DNA from: Streptomyces laurentii
GTDB taxonomy: Bacteria > Actinomycetota > Actinomycetes > Streptomycetales > Streptomycetaceae
Length of the DNA: 64,000 nucleotides
Assembly (NCBI GenBank): GCA_002355495.1
Contig: AP017424.1
Span: 2,480,001 to 2,544,000, forward strand
Reading direction: 5' to 3'
A program made the translations under genes and the position numbers. Numbering within the stretch: the first letter of the stretch is position 1; every line of letters begins with the position of its first letter. Below the pieces are notes generated by a model. It was not told where the DNA came from and made no database searches. It was given only the letters and a program-made list of their open reading frames with translations. Shown piece after piece: positions 26,138-35,371 of the stretch.

Positions 26138-27872
26138 CTTCCCCGCGGAGTACCTGGACGCCGACCGCCTGGCCGAGCTGAAGATCTCGCCCGAGGTCGC
26201 CTGGTACCTCGGCTCGCGCGGCATCCCGCTCCCGGACTGCCCGCCGCTGCACAAGACACCGGAGCCGCGGGACGCGCCCGGCGCCGCATTCGACCCGGAC
26301 CGGGTGGACCGGGTCTTGAAGGCGTTCGACCAGCTGCGGCACACGCAGGGTGCGCTGGCCGGCCAGCCGCTGCGGCCGGACCCCTGGCAGATCGCCTACA
26401 TCCTCGCCCCGATCTTCGGGTGGGTGCACTGGGACGACGACGCCGGCGGTTACGTGCGGATCATCCGCGAGGCCTACGTCGACGTGCCCCGCAAGAACGG
26501 CAAGACCACGCTCGCGGGCGGGATCGCGCTGTACATGATGGGCGGGGACGGCGAGCCCGGCGCCCAGGTCATCACGGCGGCCGTCACGAAGGAGCAGGCC
26601 GGGCTGCTGTTCAAGCCGGTCAAGGCGATCGTGGAGAAGTCGCCGGCGCTGAAGCGGGTGATGCAGCCGCTGGCCGGGGTGATCCTGCACCCGAAGAGCG
26701 ACAGCTACTTCAAGCCGGTCTCCAGCCTGGCGGGCGCGCAGCACGGTCTGAACTTGCACGCGGGCATCGTCGACGAGCTGCACGAGCACAAGAGCCCTGA
26801 GCTGGTGGAGACGATCGAGTCCGGCACGGGCTCGCGCCGCCAGCCGCTCATCTTCATCATCACGACGGCCGACGCGGGCAGCCGGACATCGGTGTACCAC
26901 CGCAAGCGCGAGCGCATCGAGCAGCTGGCGCGCGGGGCGTACACCGCCCCGGCCGTCTACGGCGTGGTGTTCGCCGCGCTCCGGGAAGACGACCCGTTCG
27001 CGGAGTCGACGTGGCGGAAGGCGAACCCCGGGTACGGGGTGTCGCCGACACGGGCGTACCTGCGGATGGCGGCCGACAAGGCGAAGCAGTCGCCGGCCGA
27101 GCTCGCGGTCTTCCTGCGGCTGCACCTCGGGGTGCGGACGAAGCAGCAGACCAAGTTCCTGACGCTGGAGTCGTGGACCGCGAACGGCGCCCTGGTCGAC
27201 GAGGTGAAGCTCCGGGGCCGTGAGGCCTACGGCGGCCTGGACCTCGGCGCCGTCTCCGACCTGAACGCCCTGGTGTGGCTGTTCCCGACCGACGCCGACG
27301 GCAGTCTGGATCTCCTGGTGAGGTTCTGGACGCCCGAGGACAACATCACGGACCTGGACCGGCGAACGGCGGGCAACGCCTCGGTGTGGGTCCGCGAGGG
27401 CTGGCTGACCACGACGCCGGGCAACGTCACGGACTACGACGTGATCGGCAAGCAGATCCGCAAGGACCTCGACAGCTTCGACGTGAAGTCGCTCGGCTAC
27501 GACCGCTGGTCGTCCACACCGCTGACGAACGACCTGGAGAACGACCGGGCCCCGCTGGTCGGTGTCGGCCAGGGCTACAAGTCCATGAGCCCCGCGCTGA
27601 AGGCAGTGCAGCGGCTGCTGCTCCAGGGGCAGCGGCAGGTCGCCGACGGCGGCCGGCCGATGCTGCGGCACGACGGCAACCCGGTCATGGCGTGGATGGT
27701 CGACAACCTCGCCGTCAGCACCGACACGGCCGGGAACGTGAAGCCGGACAAGTCCCACGGCGGCGACAAGATCGACGGCGTGTCCGCGCTGTGCGACGCG
27801 ATGACGGAGATCCTCGCCCGCCCGCCCGTACGCCGGTCCGCCTACGAGGACGGCGACTTCGAAGCGATCTGA
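26106..27872 (+). CDS. terL: terminase large subunit
   Basis: The 588-residue packaging motor has an ATPase domain with Walker A 'VPRKNGKTT' (about residues 127-135), a Walker B 'GIVDELHEHK' (about 220-229) and motif III 'FIITTADAGSRTS'. The RNase H-like nuclease half follows, with 'YGGLDLGAVSDLNALVWLF' and a late 'KIDGVSALCDAM' acidic site. The length and motif types match HK97/phiC31-like large terminases that translocate DNA into the prohead and cut it. Confidence 0.95.
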   Translation: MSRTPTTPSTDFPAEYLDADRLAELKISPEVAWYLGSRGIPLPDCPPLHKTPEPRDAPGAAFDPDRVDRVLKAFDQLRHTQGALAGQPLRPDPWQIAYILAPIFGWVHWDDDAGGYVRIIREAYVDVPRKNGKTTLAGGIALYMMGGDGEPGAQVITAAVTKEQAGLLFKPVKAIVEKSPALKRVMQPLAGVILHPKSDSYFKPVSSLAGAQHGLNLHAGIVDELHEHKSPELVETIESGTGSRRQPLIFIITTADAGSRTSVYHRKRERIEQLARGAYTAPAVYGVVFAALREDDPFAESTWRKANPGYGVSPTRAYLRMAADKAKQSPAELAVFLRLHLGVRTKQQTKFLTLESWTANGALVDEVKLRGREAYGGLDLGAVSDLNALVWLFPTDADGSLDLLVRFWTPEDNITDLDRRTAGNASVWVREGWLTTTPGNVTDYDVIGKQIRKDLDSFDVKSLGYDRWSSTPLTNDLENDRAPLVGVGQGYKSMSPALKAVQRLLLQGQRQVADGGRPMLRHDGNPVMAWMVDNLAVSTDTAGNVKPDKSHGGDKIDGVSALCDAMTEILARPPVRRSAYEDGDFEAI

Positions 27873-27887
27873 GAGAGGGGGGCGGAC

Positions 27888-29231
27888 ATGCGCTGGTGGC
27901 CGCGCCGCAAGACTGCCTCCGGGCAGGTCATCGACCAGGACGGGGTGCCCGTGCTCGCGAAGGCCGCCGAGGCCTTCGCCGATCTGAACCAGCTGGGCGG
28001 CTACCTGGCGGCGAACGGAATCCGCGTCGTCGACCCCGGGGTGCCGCTGGCCCAGTACGCGGACACGGCCGCGGCCGCGCGCGTGTGGGAGACCCAGCCG
28101 TCCGTGCGGAAGGTCGTCGACTACATCGCCCGCCAGCTGTGCACGATCCCCTGGCACGTCTACGAGCGTGTCTCGGACACCGACCGCCGCCGGGTCACCG
28201 ACCACCCGCTCGCCCAACTGCTCTCGCAGCCCGCACCGCAAAGGTCGGCGTCCCGGCTGTGGCACGCCACGATGGTGGACTGGCTGATCTACGACCGCTG
28301 GTGCCAGCAGGTCCTTCCCAGCGCGGATACCGCGTCCGGCTTCGAGCTGCGCCGCAAGCCCGCCCGCCGGTTCCACATCCTGTCCGACGACGACGACCAG
28401 GCCGACGCCCTGCACCTGATCTCCTCGATGGGGCCGGCCGAGGTCGTCCGACTGCCCGCGCCCTACCTGTACGACCACGGGTACGCGACGGTCGGCGCAG
28501 ACGGCACGTCACCGATGCTGACGCTGCGGCAGATCCTCGCCGAGCAGGCCGAGGCCGTCGAGTGGCGGCGCTCTGTGTGGAAGAACGGCGCCCGGGTGCC
28601 CGCGGTCATCGAACGCCCGGCGGACGCGCCCGCCTGGTCGAAGACCGCGAAGGACCGGTTCCAGGCAGCGTTCAACGCGTTCATGGGGCGTGGGGCATCC
28701 GCCGGCGGCACGCCGATCCTCGAGGACGGCATGCGTCTGGTCACGGTCAACGCGTTCAACCCGCAGGAGACGCAGGACATCGAGGGCCGCAAGCTCACGG
28801 ACGCCGAGGTCGCCTCGGCGTACCACATCGCCCCAGAGCTGGTCGGCGCCCGTGAGGGCACGTTCTCCAACATCGACGCCTTCCGCCAGATGCTGTTCAC
28901 CATCTCGCTCGGGCCGTACGTCACGCAGTGGCAGGACGTCCTGAACTCCATGCTGGTGCCGCTGCTGGCCCCGGGGACGAACCTGTACGTCGAGGCGAAC
29001 CTCGAAGCGAAGCTGCGCGGCTCCTTCACCGAGCAGGCCGCACTCCTGCAGACCGCCGTGGGCGCGCCGTACATGCTGCGCTCCGAGGCACGCGCCGTGC
29101 AGAACCTCCCCTACGTCGACGGCACCGACGACCTGGTGGTGCCTCTCAACGTCGTTGTGGGCGGTCTCGCCTCGCCGACGGACACGGCCCCGCCGCCCGC
29201 CCTCCCAAAAGGGCTGGGCCGCCCCGCGTGA
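27888..29231 (+). CDS. portal protein (HK97 family)
   Basis: The 447-residue protein forms the dodecameric DNA entry ring. Recognisable stretches are 'TQPSVRKVVDYIARQLCTIPWHVYER', 'DHPLAQLLSQPAPQRSASRLWHATMVDWLIYDRW' and 'YHIAPELVGAREGTFSNIDAFRQMLFTISLGPYVTQWQDVLNSMLVP', which are the wing, clip and stem regions of HK97-type portals. It starts at ATG 27888 behind GAGAGGGGGG and overlaps the next gene at GTGA. Confidence 0.93.
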   Translation: MRWWPRRKTASGQVIDQDGVPVLAKAAEAFADLNQLGGYLAANGIRVVDPGVPLAQYADTAAAARVWETQPSVRKVVDYIARQLCTIPWHVYERVSDTDRRRVTDHPLAQLLSQPAPQRSASRLWHATMVDWLIYDRWCQQVLPSADTASGFELRRKPARRFHILSDDDDQADALHLISSMGPAEVVRLPAPYLYDHGYATVGADGTSPMLTLRQILAEQAEAVEWRRSVWKNGARVPAVIERPADAPAWSKTAKDRFQAAFNAFMGRGASAGGTPILEDGMRLVTVNAFNPQETQDIEGRKLTDAEVASAYHIAPELVGAREGTFSNIDAFRQMLFTISLGPYVTQWQDVLNSMLVPLLAPGTNLYVEANLEAKLRGSFTEQAALLQTAVGAPYMLRSEARAVQNLPYVDGTDDLVVPLNVVVGGLASPTDTAPPPALPKGLGRPA

Positions 29232-29923
29232 AAGCCGGGCGGCCCGACGATCTGGGCGACTTCGACACCGAGCGGGACGCCTACGCCGCGGCGCTCACCG
29301 CCTGGGCGCAGCGCCAGGCCGACGGCCTGCTGGAGCGGGCGGACGCGAAGGACGGCGGACCGCCCGACTTCCACAGCCTGTGGGCCGCGCAGTCGCCGGA
29401 GCGGCAGGCCCAGCTGGCCGCGCTGATGCTGTCCTACGGGCTGCGCCTGGCGCAGATCGGTGCCTGGTCCGTTCTCGGCGTGTGGAACCCGGAGGCGGAC
29501 GGCTGGGCGCCGGAGGTGATGGAGGCCTGGCTGGCGGCGGCCGCTGCCTCGCACGCCGCTCAGTACGAGCAGGCCGCGTACACCGCCGCCGTCGCTGCGG
29601 TGAAGGACGAAGGCGACTGGCGCGACAACCTCAAGGCCGGGCTGGCGTCGTGGGTCGTGGCGGCCGGCGTGCGCGCGGTGACCGCGGCGACCGAGGCCCG
29701 CTCGTTCGGCTCGCACGACGCGGCCGGCGCGTCGGGGCTGACCCACAAGGTGTGGCGCACGGGCGGGAAGAACCCGCGCGCCTCGCACGTGCGGATGGGC
29801 GGCGATGCCGTCGAGCTCGGCAAGACCTTCGCGAACGGCCTGCGCTGGCCCGGCGACTCCAACGGCGACGCGGACGAGACCGCGAACTGCAACTGCCGCC
29901 TGGACTACGAGAGGGGGACCTGA
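29228..29923 (+). CDS. minor head (MuF/SPP1 gp7-like) protein
   Basis: The 231-residue product begins at GTG 29228, overlapping the portal stop. The C-terminus carries the MuF-type signature 'GKNPRASHVRMGGDAVELGKTFANGLRWPGDSNGDADETANCNCRLDYE', in which HVRM...G and the ANCNCRL end are conserved. The N-terminal half is helical. Such proteins enter the prohead with the portal and may be ejected with DNA. Confidence 0.85.
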   Translation: MKAGRPDDLGDFDTERDAYAAALTAWAQRQADGLLERADAKDGGPPDFHSLWAAQSPERQAQLAALMLSYGLRLAQIGAWSVLGVWNPEADGWAPEVMEAWLAAAAASHAAQYEQAAYTAAVAAVKDEGDWRDNLKAGLASWVVAAGVRAVTAATEARSFGSHDAAGASGLTHKVWRTGGKNPRASHVRMGGDAVELGKTFANGLRWPGDSNGDADETANCNCRLDYERGT

Positions 29924-30207
29924 TGGCCCTGATCACGAACCGCCCCGAACCCGTGCCGATGCCCACCATCGGCCGCATCGTCCACTACGTCAGCCACGGC
30001 ACTCCCGGCGGCGAGTACCCCTCGCAGTGCCGGGCCGCCATCGTCACGGCGACGGACCCGGCACCCGACGGCGTTCCCGAGCCGGGACAGGTCTTCGCAA
30101 GCCTGGCTGTGATCACCCCCGAGGGCATGTTCTTCAACCGCTTCGTCCTCCAGGACGGGAACCACACGGCCGGTACGTGGCACTGGCCCGAGCGTGAGGG
30201 GAGCTGA
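29923..30207 (+). CDS. small head-module protein, unknown
   Basis: The 94-residue product starts at ATG 29923 (TGATG overlap). 'TIGRIVHYVSHGTPGGEYPSQCRAAIVTATDPAPDGVPEPGQVFASLAVITPEGMFFNRFVLQDG' resembles a small beta-barrel domain frequent in actinophage head or decoration regions. It sits between the minor head protein and protease genes. No function is assigned. Confidence 0.72.
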   Translation: MALITNRPEPVPMPTIGRIVHYVSHGTPGGEYPSQCRAAIVTATDPAPDGVPEPGQVFASLAVITPEGMFFNRFVLQDGNHTAGTWHWPEREGS

Positions 30208-30209
30208 CC

Positions 30210-31019
30210 GTGCCCCGCACCAAGGAAGCATCCGCCCGGATCAAGGCGGCCGGCCCCGACGATGGACTCCAGGACGGCCAGTTCCGAGCTGTCGTCTCCG
30301 TCTTCGGCAACGAGGACTCCATGGGCGATGTCATCGCCCCGGGCGCGTTCGCCCAGGTCCTCGCCGAGTGGAAGGCGACCGGCGACCCGATCCCGGTGGT
30401 CTGGTCGCACAAGTGGGGCGACCCGTTCGCCCACATCGGGTCCGTCATCGAGGCCGTCGAGACACCCGACGGCCTCGAGGTCCTCGCCCAGATCGAGGAC
30501 ATGGACACCAACCCGACCGCGCGCCACGTGCACCAGCTGCTCAAGGGCCGGCGCATCAAGCAGTTCAGCTTCGCCTACGACGTCGGCGAAGGCGGCTGGG
30601 TCGAAACCGACGACCTGGTCAATCACCCGTGGGGCGAGTACTACGAGATCAAACGGTTCTCCCGCCTCTACGAGGTCGGACCGTGCCTGGTCGGCGCGAA
30701 CCAGGAGACGGAGCTGCTGGCCGCGAAGGCCTCCGACATCGTCCACGGGATCAAGGCCGGCCGCGTGCTGTCCCAGACGAACTACGACCGGCTGCAGTCG
30801 GCCCACGCCGCGATCGGCGAGGTACTCGACGCGGCCGAACCCCAGAAGTCTTCCCGGCCCCCCGCCGCGCTCGCGGCCACGGGCCGGACCACCCGCGAAG
30901 AGACCGGCCACCGGCCGGCCGGGACGCCCGCCGCCGCCCCCGAGGCGCCCGCGAAGGCATCCGGCCCGTCGCCCGCCCAGGTGCTCGCACGGGCCACCAT
31001 CCGCAAGCACCGCCCGTAG
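30210..31019 (+). CDS. prohead serine protease (HK97-type)
   Basis: The 269-residue product is a maturation protease (S78/U35 clan). The catalytic His is His67 in 'VVWSHKWGDP' and the Ser is Ser120 in 'IKQFSFAYDV', with the conserved 'FGNEDSMGDVIAPGAF' near the N-terminus. The C-terminal 80 residues are Ala/Pro-rich and may act as the scaffold that is cleaved away. GTG 30210 follows GAGGGGAGC. It is directly upstream of the capsid gene. Confidence 0.93.
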   Translation: MPRTKEASARIKAAGPDDGLQDGQFRAVVSVFGNEDSMGDVIAPGAFAQVLAEWKATGDPIPVVWSHKWGDPFAHIGSVIEAVETPDGLEVLAQIEDMDTNPTARHVHQLLKGRRIKQFSFAYDVGEGGWVETDDLVNHPWGEYYEIKRFSRLYEVGPCLVGANQETELLAAKASDIVHGIKAGRVLSQTNYDRLQSAHAAIGEVLDAAEPQKSSRPPAALAATGRTTREETGHRPAGTPAAAPEAPAKASGPSPAQVLARATIRKHRP

Positions 31020-31027
31020 GAGGCACC

Positions 31028-32296
31028 ATGCCCACACTGCGCGAGCAGTACCAGGAGACCGTCGACCGGCTCGCCGAGCTCGCGGCGACGGCCAAGGCCG
31101 AGGACCGCGACTTCACCGAGGACGAGATCGCCGAGGTGACCCGGCTCGACGCCAAGGCCACCGAGCTGGACGAGAAGATCAAGGCCGCCGACGCCGCGCA
31201 GGCCGCGGCCGCCAAGCACGCCGGGAAGTCCCCGGCCGGACGCCCGGCCGGCCAGCTGCAGATGAAGGACCGCCAGGAGACCGTCGACGCCCGCAGCTTC
31301 GGCGAGCGGTTCACCAAGTCGTCGCTGTACGGCGAGTTCCGCAAGGCGCACCCGAGCGGCCTCGGGCAGGGCTCGGCCGTGGACATCGGCCGCGTCAAGG
31401 TCGGCTCGATGTCCGAGTGGATGGCCGGCCGCAAGGCCACCGCCGCGCCGCTGCAGGTCGGCCTTGGGCACGTCGAGCCGGTCCGCATGCCGATGGTCGA
31501 CCAGGTCGACCGCGACAACCTGACGATCCTCGACCTCATCAGCCGAGGTCAGGCCGGCGGCCCGTTCGAGTACCTGCAGGTGACCGGCGTGACCCGCAAC
31601 GCCGCCGTCGTCCCGGACGAGATCCTGCCGGGCGACGCCACGGTCAAGCCCACGTCGACGATCCAGACCGAGCTCGCCGACGCCAAGCCGTACACCTACG
31701 CGGACGGCTACGACGTCACGAACGCGCTCCTGTCGGACGCGCCGGCACTGGCGACGTACATGAACCAGGAGCTGCGCTACTCCCTCGACTCGGTCATCGA
31801 GGACAAGCTCCTCAACGGCACCGGCACCGCCGGTGACCCGAAGGGCATCCTGCACACCACCGGCGTGCAGCAGCTGACCTACACCCCGGGCACAAACGCC
31901 ATGGCCCAGGTCAAGGCGATCCGCCAGGCGATCACGAAGATCACGACGCTGCCGGGCGGCAACGTCACCGCGTGCCTGATGTCGCCGGAGGACGACGAGG
32001 CGTGGGACCTGCTGCAGGACGCCAACGACCGGTTCTTCGGGCAGGGCCCGTTCGGCCAGGGCCCGAACACCTCCTGGGGACGCGCCCGGGCGCTCTCGCA
32101 GCGCCTCGCGCCCGGCACGGTCATCCTCGGCGACTGGCGGCAGGTCGCGCTCCTGGACGTCGAGGGCCTTTCCATCCTGGCGTTCAACCAGCACAAGGAC
32201 TACGCGCAGCGCAACCTCGTGTACGTGCGCGCGGAGCTGCGCGCGGAGCAGGTCATCTGGAAGCCGAACCGGCTCATCGTCGTCAAGCCCGCGTAA
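31028..32296 (+). CDS. major capsid protein (HK97 fold)
   Basis: The 422-residue protein starts at ATG 31028 after GGAGGCACC. Residues 1-~105 are a charged coiled-coil delta domain ('LREQYQETVDRLAELAATAKAED', 'LDEKIKAADAAQAAAAKHA') that acts as internal scaffold and should be removed by the protease. The shell domain follows with the typical 'YADGYDVTNALLSDAPALATYMNQELRYSLDSVIEDKLLNGTG' E-loop/P-domain helix and the C-terminal 'DYAQRNLVYVRAELRAEQVIWKPNRLIVVK'. Confidence 0.95.
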   Translation: MPTLREQYQETVDRLAELAATAKAEDRDFTEDEIAEVTRLDAKATELDEKIKAADAAQAAAAKHAGKSPAGRPAGQLQMKDRQETVDARSFGERFTKSSLYGEFRKAHPSGLGQGSAVDIGRVKVGSMSEWMAGRKATAAPLQVGLGHVEPVRMPMVDQVDRDNLTILDLISRGQAGGPFEYLQVTGVTRNAAVVPDEILPGDATVKPTSTIQTELADAKPYTYADGYDVTNALLSDAPALATYMNQELRYSLDSVIEDKLLNGTGTAGDPKGILHTTGVQQLTYTPGTNAMAQVKAIRQAITKITTLPGGNVTACLMSPEDDEAWDLLQDANDRFFGQGPFGQGPNTSWGRARALSQRLAPGTVILGDWRQVALLDVEGLSILAFNQHKDYAQRNLVYVRAELRAEQVIWKPNRLIVVKPA

Positions 32297-32305
32297 GGAG
32301 CCCTC

Positions 32306-32665
32306 ATGCCCGAGCACAAGATGGTCATCGTCAACGGGGTCCGGGTCCGCGCGGAGGACGAGGCGCGCTACCGACGGCGGCGCACGGTCGTGTCCGAGGG
32401 CGGGCAGGCGGCCCCGCTCACGCGCGCGCAGGCCAAGCCCAAGCAGGACGACGCGCCGGAGGCCGGCGGCGGGTTCGACCCGTCGCAGTACACCGTGCTG
32501 CAGGTCATCGCGTACCTGGCGGAGGCCGACATGGAGGAGACCGCGCGGGTCCTGGACGTCGAGGCCTCCAGTGATGCCCGTAAGGGCCTTCTGGAGCGGC
32601 GTGAGGAGTTCCTCGCCGAGGCCCGGCAGCGCGAGGCGGCGGGCGGTTTCGGTGGCGGGGCCTGA
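32306..32665 (+). CDS. head-module accessory protein
   Basis: The 119-residue product has a basic N-terminus ('MVIVNGVRVRAEDEARYRRRR') and a C-terminal helical module 'FDPSQYTVLQVIAYLAEADMEETARVLDVEASSDARKGLLERREEFLAEA', which resembles small SAP/Rho-N-like domains often found in this position after the capsid. It may help connect head and neck. Its end overlaps the next gene. Confidence 0.7.
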   Translation: MPEHKMVIVNGVRVRAEDEARYRRRRTVVSEGGQAAPLTRAQAKPKQDDAPEAGGGFDPSQYTVLQVIAYLAEADMEETARVLDVEASSDARKGLLERREEFLAEARQREAAGGFGGGA

Positions 32666-33197
32666 CCCGTACCTCGCGGACCCGGCGGACCTTGCCGCGC
32701 TGCTGAACCGGCCGGCGGACGACCCGCAGCTGCTGGCGGCGCTGCGGGCCGCTTCCCGCCGGTTCCGTGGCCAGGTACGCCATCCGGTCAGCCTGGTCAC
32801 CGAGGACACCACGCACCTGGACGGGACCGGCGAGGCGGTGCTGCATCTGCCTGCCGCGCCCATCGTGCGGGTGCGCGAGGTCCTCGTCGACGGCCAGGTC
32901 CTCGAAGGGGTGAAGGCGCGGCGGCAGGCCGGTCTGCTGCTGCACCCGGACGGCTGCTGGCCGTCCTGGTCGCAGATCACCATCACGTGGGATCACGGCC
33001 TGGACCCGGTCCCGGGTGAGGTCGCCGAGGCGGTCGTCGACCAGGCCCGGGTCATCTACCGCACCGACCCGGCGATCCAGCAGATCACCACCGGCACCGA
33101 GTCCGTCAGCTTCGCGGCGACGGCGGCCGTCGGGATCACCTCGCAGTGGGCGGCGGCCGTGGAGGCCCACCGCCTGAACCGGGGAGACGACGCCTGA
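32652..33197 (+). CDS. head-tail connector protein (gp6-like)
   Basis: The 181-residue protein has the pattern of siphovirus connector/adaptor proteins: 'DPADLAALLNRPADDPQLLAALRAASRRFRGQVRHPVS', then beta segments 'TGEAVLHLPAAPIVRVREVLVDGQVL' and 'SQITITWDHGLDPVPGEVAEAVVDQARVIY'. GTG 32652 overlaps the preceding gene and gives the conserved start; ATG 32571 lies well inside that gene. It is expected to bind below the portal. Confidence 0.82.
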   Translation: MAGPDPYLADPADLAALLNRPADDPQLLAALRAASRRFRGQVRHPVSLVTEDTTHLDGTGEAVLHLPAAPIVRVREVLVDGQVLEGVKARRQAGLLLHPDGCWPSWSQITITWDHGLDPVPGEVAEAVVDQARVIYRTDPAIQQITTGTESVSFAATAAVGITSQWAAAVEAHRLNRGDDA

Positions 33198-33535
33198 TGC
33201 CGCTGACCAACCCGCTGCGCCGGCACACGGTCACGGTCGTCGACCGGATCCTCGTCGGCCAGGACGACCGCGGGCAAGACGTCTACGCGGACGTCGAGCG
33301 GGACGTGACCGGCTGCAACATGCAGCCCGTCAGCTCCAGCGAGGCCAACGACGGCCGCACGCAGATCATCACCCGCTGGCGGCTGGCCGGCCCGCCCGGC
33401 ATGGGCCTGACCGCGCTCTCCCGGGTCCGGTTTGGCGGGGTGCTGTACGAGGTCGAAGGCGATCCGGGCGAGCACGAGTCGTTCGCCGGGCTCCTCGACC
33501 ACACCGAGGCGTTCTTGAGAGTGGTGAGCGGCTGA
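33197..33535 (+). CDS. head closure (stopper) protein
   Basis: The 112-residue product, 'PLTNPLRRHTVTVVDRILVGQDDRGQDVYADVERDVTGCNMQPVSSSEA...' followed by 'VRFGGVLYEVEGDPGEHESFAGLLDHTEAFLRVV', has the beta-rich pattern of head-tail joining/stopper proteins. Gene order (connector, stopper, neck, terminator, major tail) supports it. It overlaps both neighbours by 1-4 bases. Confidence 0.8.
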   Translation: MPLTNPLRRHTVTVVDRILVGQDDRGQDVYADVERDVTGCNMQPVSSSEANDGRTQIITRWRLAGPPGMGLTALSRVRFGGVLYEVEGDPGEHESFAGLLDHTEAFLRVVSG

Positions 33536-33840
33536 TGTCCGGTATCCGGTTCGAGTTCGACCCCAGGTGTCTGCCCGAGGTCATGCGCTCCCAGCCTGTG
33601 CGCGCCGCGTTGCGCAAGCAGGCCGACGAGATCGCGCCGAGGGCGCGGGCGCTCGCGCGGGCGGAGATCGGCGACGAGTTCGCCGACTCCATCACCGTGG
33701 CGGAGGAGACCCGGCCCAAGGGCCGGCCGACCGCGAAGGTGGTCGCGGACCGGGTCGACGCCCAGGCGCACGAGTACGGCGACACGGACACCGAGCGCCG
33801 GCGCATCCTGGGGCGGGCCGCCCGCACCGGGGAGGGCTGA
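33535..33840 (+). CDS. neck protein (HK97 gp10-like)
   Basis: The 101-residue product has the helical/beta pattern 'MRSQPVRAALRKQADEIAPRARALARAEIGDEFADSITVAEETRPKGRPTAKVVADRVDAQAHEYGDTDTERRRILGRA' typical of small neck or tail-completion proteins. The position between stopper and tail terminator genes fits. Assignment is by order and pattern. Confidence 0.75.
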   Translation: MSGIRFEFDPRCLPEVMRSQPVRAALRKQADEIAPRARALARAEIGDEFADSITVAEETRPKGRPTAKVVADRVDAQAHEYGDTDTERRRILGRAARTGEG

Positions 33841-34223
33841 TGTGGCCGGACATGGAGCTCGCCGTCATGCGCGGCATCCGCCCGCTCCTGGACGGCGTCC
33901 GCGTCACCGACGAGATCCCGCCCCGGGTGGAGACGCTCGGGGCGGTGGTCGTCATCCAGGTCGCGGGCGGCGCCGACGACCACATCAGCGACTCCCCGGT
34001 CATGGACGTCTCCACGTTCGCCGCGGACCGCTCCGCGATGTGGGCGCTCGCCGAGCGGGCCCGCCACGCCGTCCACGCGCTCGCCGCCACCGTGGCGGGC
34101 GGCGTCGTCGTCGACCGCGTGGAGACCGAGCAGCGGCCCGTCGAGGTCCCCTACGGCAACCCCGGCGTGCGCCGGGCGATCGCCACCTACCGGCTCACCA
34201 CCCGCGCCAGGACCGACACCTGA
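33840..34223 (+). CDS. tail terminator-like protein
   Basis: The 127-residue product reads 'LAVMRGIRPLLDGVRVTDEIPPRVETLGAVVVIQVAGGADDHISDSPVMDVSTFAADRSAMWALAERARHAVHAL', the alpha/beta pattern of siphovirus tail terminator/completion proteins that cap the tail tube. It starts at ATG 33840 (TGATG) and ends before a hairpin at 34239-34264. Confidence 0.78.
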   Translation: MWPDMELAVMRGIRPLLDGVRVTDEIPPRVETLGAVVVIQVAGGADDHISDSPVMDVSTFAADRSAMWALAERARHAVHALAATVAGGVVVDRVETEQRPVEVPYGNPGVRRAIATYRLTTRARTDT

Positions 34224-34238
34224 CGCACACCACCCTCC

Positions 34239-34264
34239 GCCCCCACCCGCGTGTGGGGGCTTCG
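34239..34264 (+). terminator. hairpin between neck genes and major tail gene
   Basis: GCCCCCAC (34239-34246) pairs with GTGGGGGC (34253-34260), followed by TTCGT. It lies 20 bases before the major tail protein start and may tune its level relative to the head operon. Confidence 0.6.
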
Positions 34265-34283
34265 TCATGGAAAGGGGGCCGCG

Positions 34284-34940
34284 ATGCCGGCCGCTGATTT
34301 CGGAACGATCGCGGAGCTGCGCCAGTCGCTGATCCGCAAGGCCCTCAGGTACGCGGTCTTCGCGGCCGACGCCAACGCGGACGCCGTCACGGCGCCGTTC
34401 GACGAGGGCGGCATCCTGCAGACCCTGCCCGCCGGCTACCTGCCGGTCGGCTACACCACGACCGACGGCGTGACGTTCTCCGGTGACCTGTCCATGTCGG
34501 ACGTCGAATCCGGGCAGTCCGCTGCCCCGACCCGCTCCGACGTCGAGACCGACACGCAGACCGCCGCCTGGGTCCCGCAGGAGACCAACGCCGCGGCGGT
34601 CGCGCTCTACGAGAACCTGCCGCTCACGGGTACGGGTGCGCTGCCGGCGCTCGGTACGGCGACGTGGACCTGGTCCCGCCCGAAGGTGGCGCCCACCCTC
34701 TACCGGCGGCTGGTGTTCATCGCCGAGGACCTCAACAAGACCACCGGCCAGCCCCTCTACATCGTCCGGCACTTCCCGAGCGCGCTGCGTACGGCGCGCG
34801 AGGACGAGCAGTGGACCCGTACGGCGGAGATCGCCCGCGGCGTCACCTACCAGGCGTACATCGACGACGAGGTCGGCACCGACGCCGTCACCTGGATCGA
34901 CGGTCCCGGCTGGCGTGCCTTCGCGCCCACGACCCCGTGA
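34284..34940 (+). CDS. major tail (tube) protein
   Basis: The 218-residue protein has the usual tail-tube pattern: 'ALRYAVFAADANADAVTAPFDEGGILQTLPAGYLPVGYTTTDGVTFSGDLSMSDVESGQSAAPTRSDVETDTQTAAWVPQETN' and later 'LYRRLVFIAEDLNKTTGQPLYIVRHFPSALRTAREDEQWTRT'. ATG 34284 has AAAGGGGG upstream. It precedes the chaperone pair, as expected. Confidence 0.88.
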   Translation: MPAADFGTIAELRQSLIRKALRYAVFAADANADAVTAPFDEGGILQTLPAGYLPVGYTTTDGVTFSGDLSMSDVESGQSAAPTRSDVETDTQTAAWVPQETNAAAVALYENLPLTGTGALPALGTATWTWSRPKVAPTLYRRLVFIAEDLNKTTGQPLYIVRHFPSALRTAREDEQWTRTAEIARGVTYQAYIDDEVGTDAVTWIDGPGWRAFAPTTP

Positions 34941-35047
34941 CGTCTTCCCGCAAGCCGGCACAGCGGCGGCGGCCGCGGGTGAGCCCCGCCGTTGCTGTGC
35001 CTCCCCCCGCTCACCCACCGGCCGCCCGGAAGCGAGACGAGAACACC

Positions 35048-35371
35048 ATGAGCAAGCCGAACAAGAAGCGCTACAAGCTGTCCGAGGTCAAGCAGCAGTA
35101 CGTCGACGCCGTCGGCGGCGAGGACGTCGAGTTCGAGCTCGACAACGGGGAGATCCTCACCTTCCCCCACCCGCTGTTCGCCCCCGACGAATGGGCCACC
35201 GCGGTGGACGCGGCGGAGAGCAACCGGGACAAGGCGCACGCCATCCTCGGCGAGGAGCAGTACGACAAGTTCGTGGCCGCCGGCCACCACGACGCCGACG
35301 TGGCGCTGCTGTTCGTGGCCGTGCAGCAGGACATGCAGGACCAGGTCAAGCGCCGCCCTACACGGTCCTAG
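35048..35371 (+). CDS. tail assembly chaperone, short (G-like) form
   Basis: The 107-residue product starts at ATG 35048 after CGAGAAC. It is charged, with 'KRYKLSEVKQQYVDAVGGEDVEFELDNGEILTFPHPLFAPDEWATAVDAAE', and resembles the G component of siphovirus tail chaperones that hold the tape measure during tail assembly. It ends at a TAG at 35369, inside a longer overlapping -1 frame. The position between major tail and tape measure genes is diagnostic. Confidence 0.85.
   Translation: MSKPNKKRYKLSEVKQQYVDAVGGEDVEFELDNGEILTFPHPLFAPDEWATAVDAAESNRDKAHAILGEEQYDKFVAAGHHDADVALLFVAVQQDMQDQVKRRPTRS

Noticed and set aside
26130..28478. A 782-codon minus-strand frame under terminase and portal
   Set aside because: Antisense to well-supported packaging genes; composition is typical of a third-position GC shadow.
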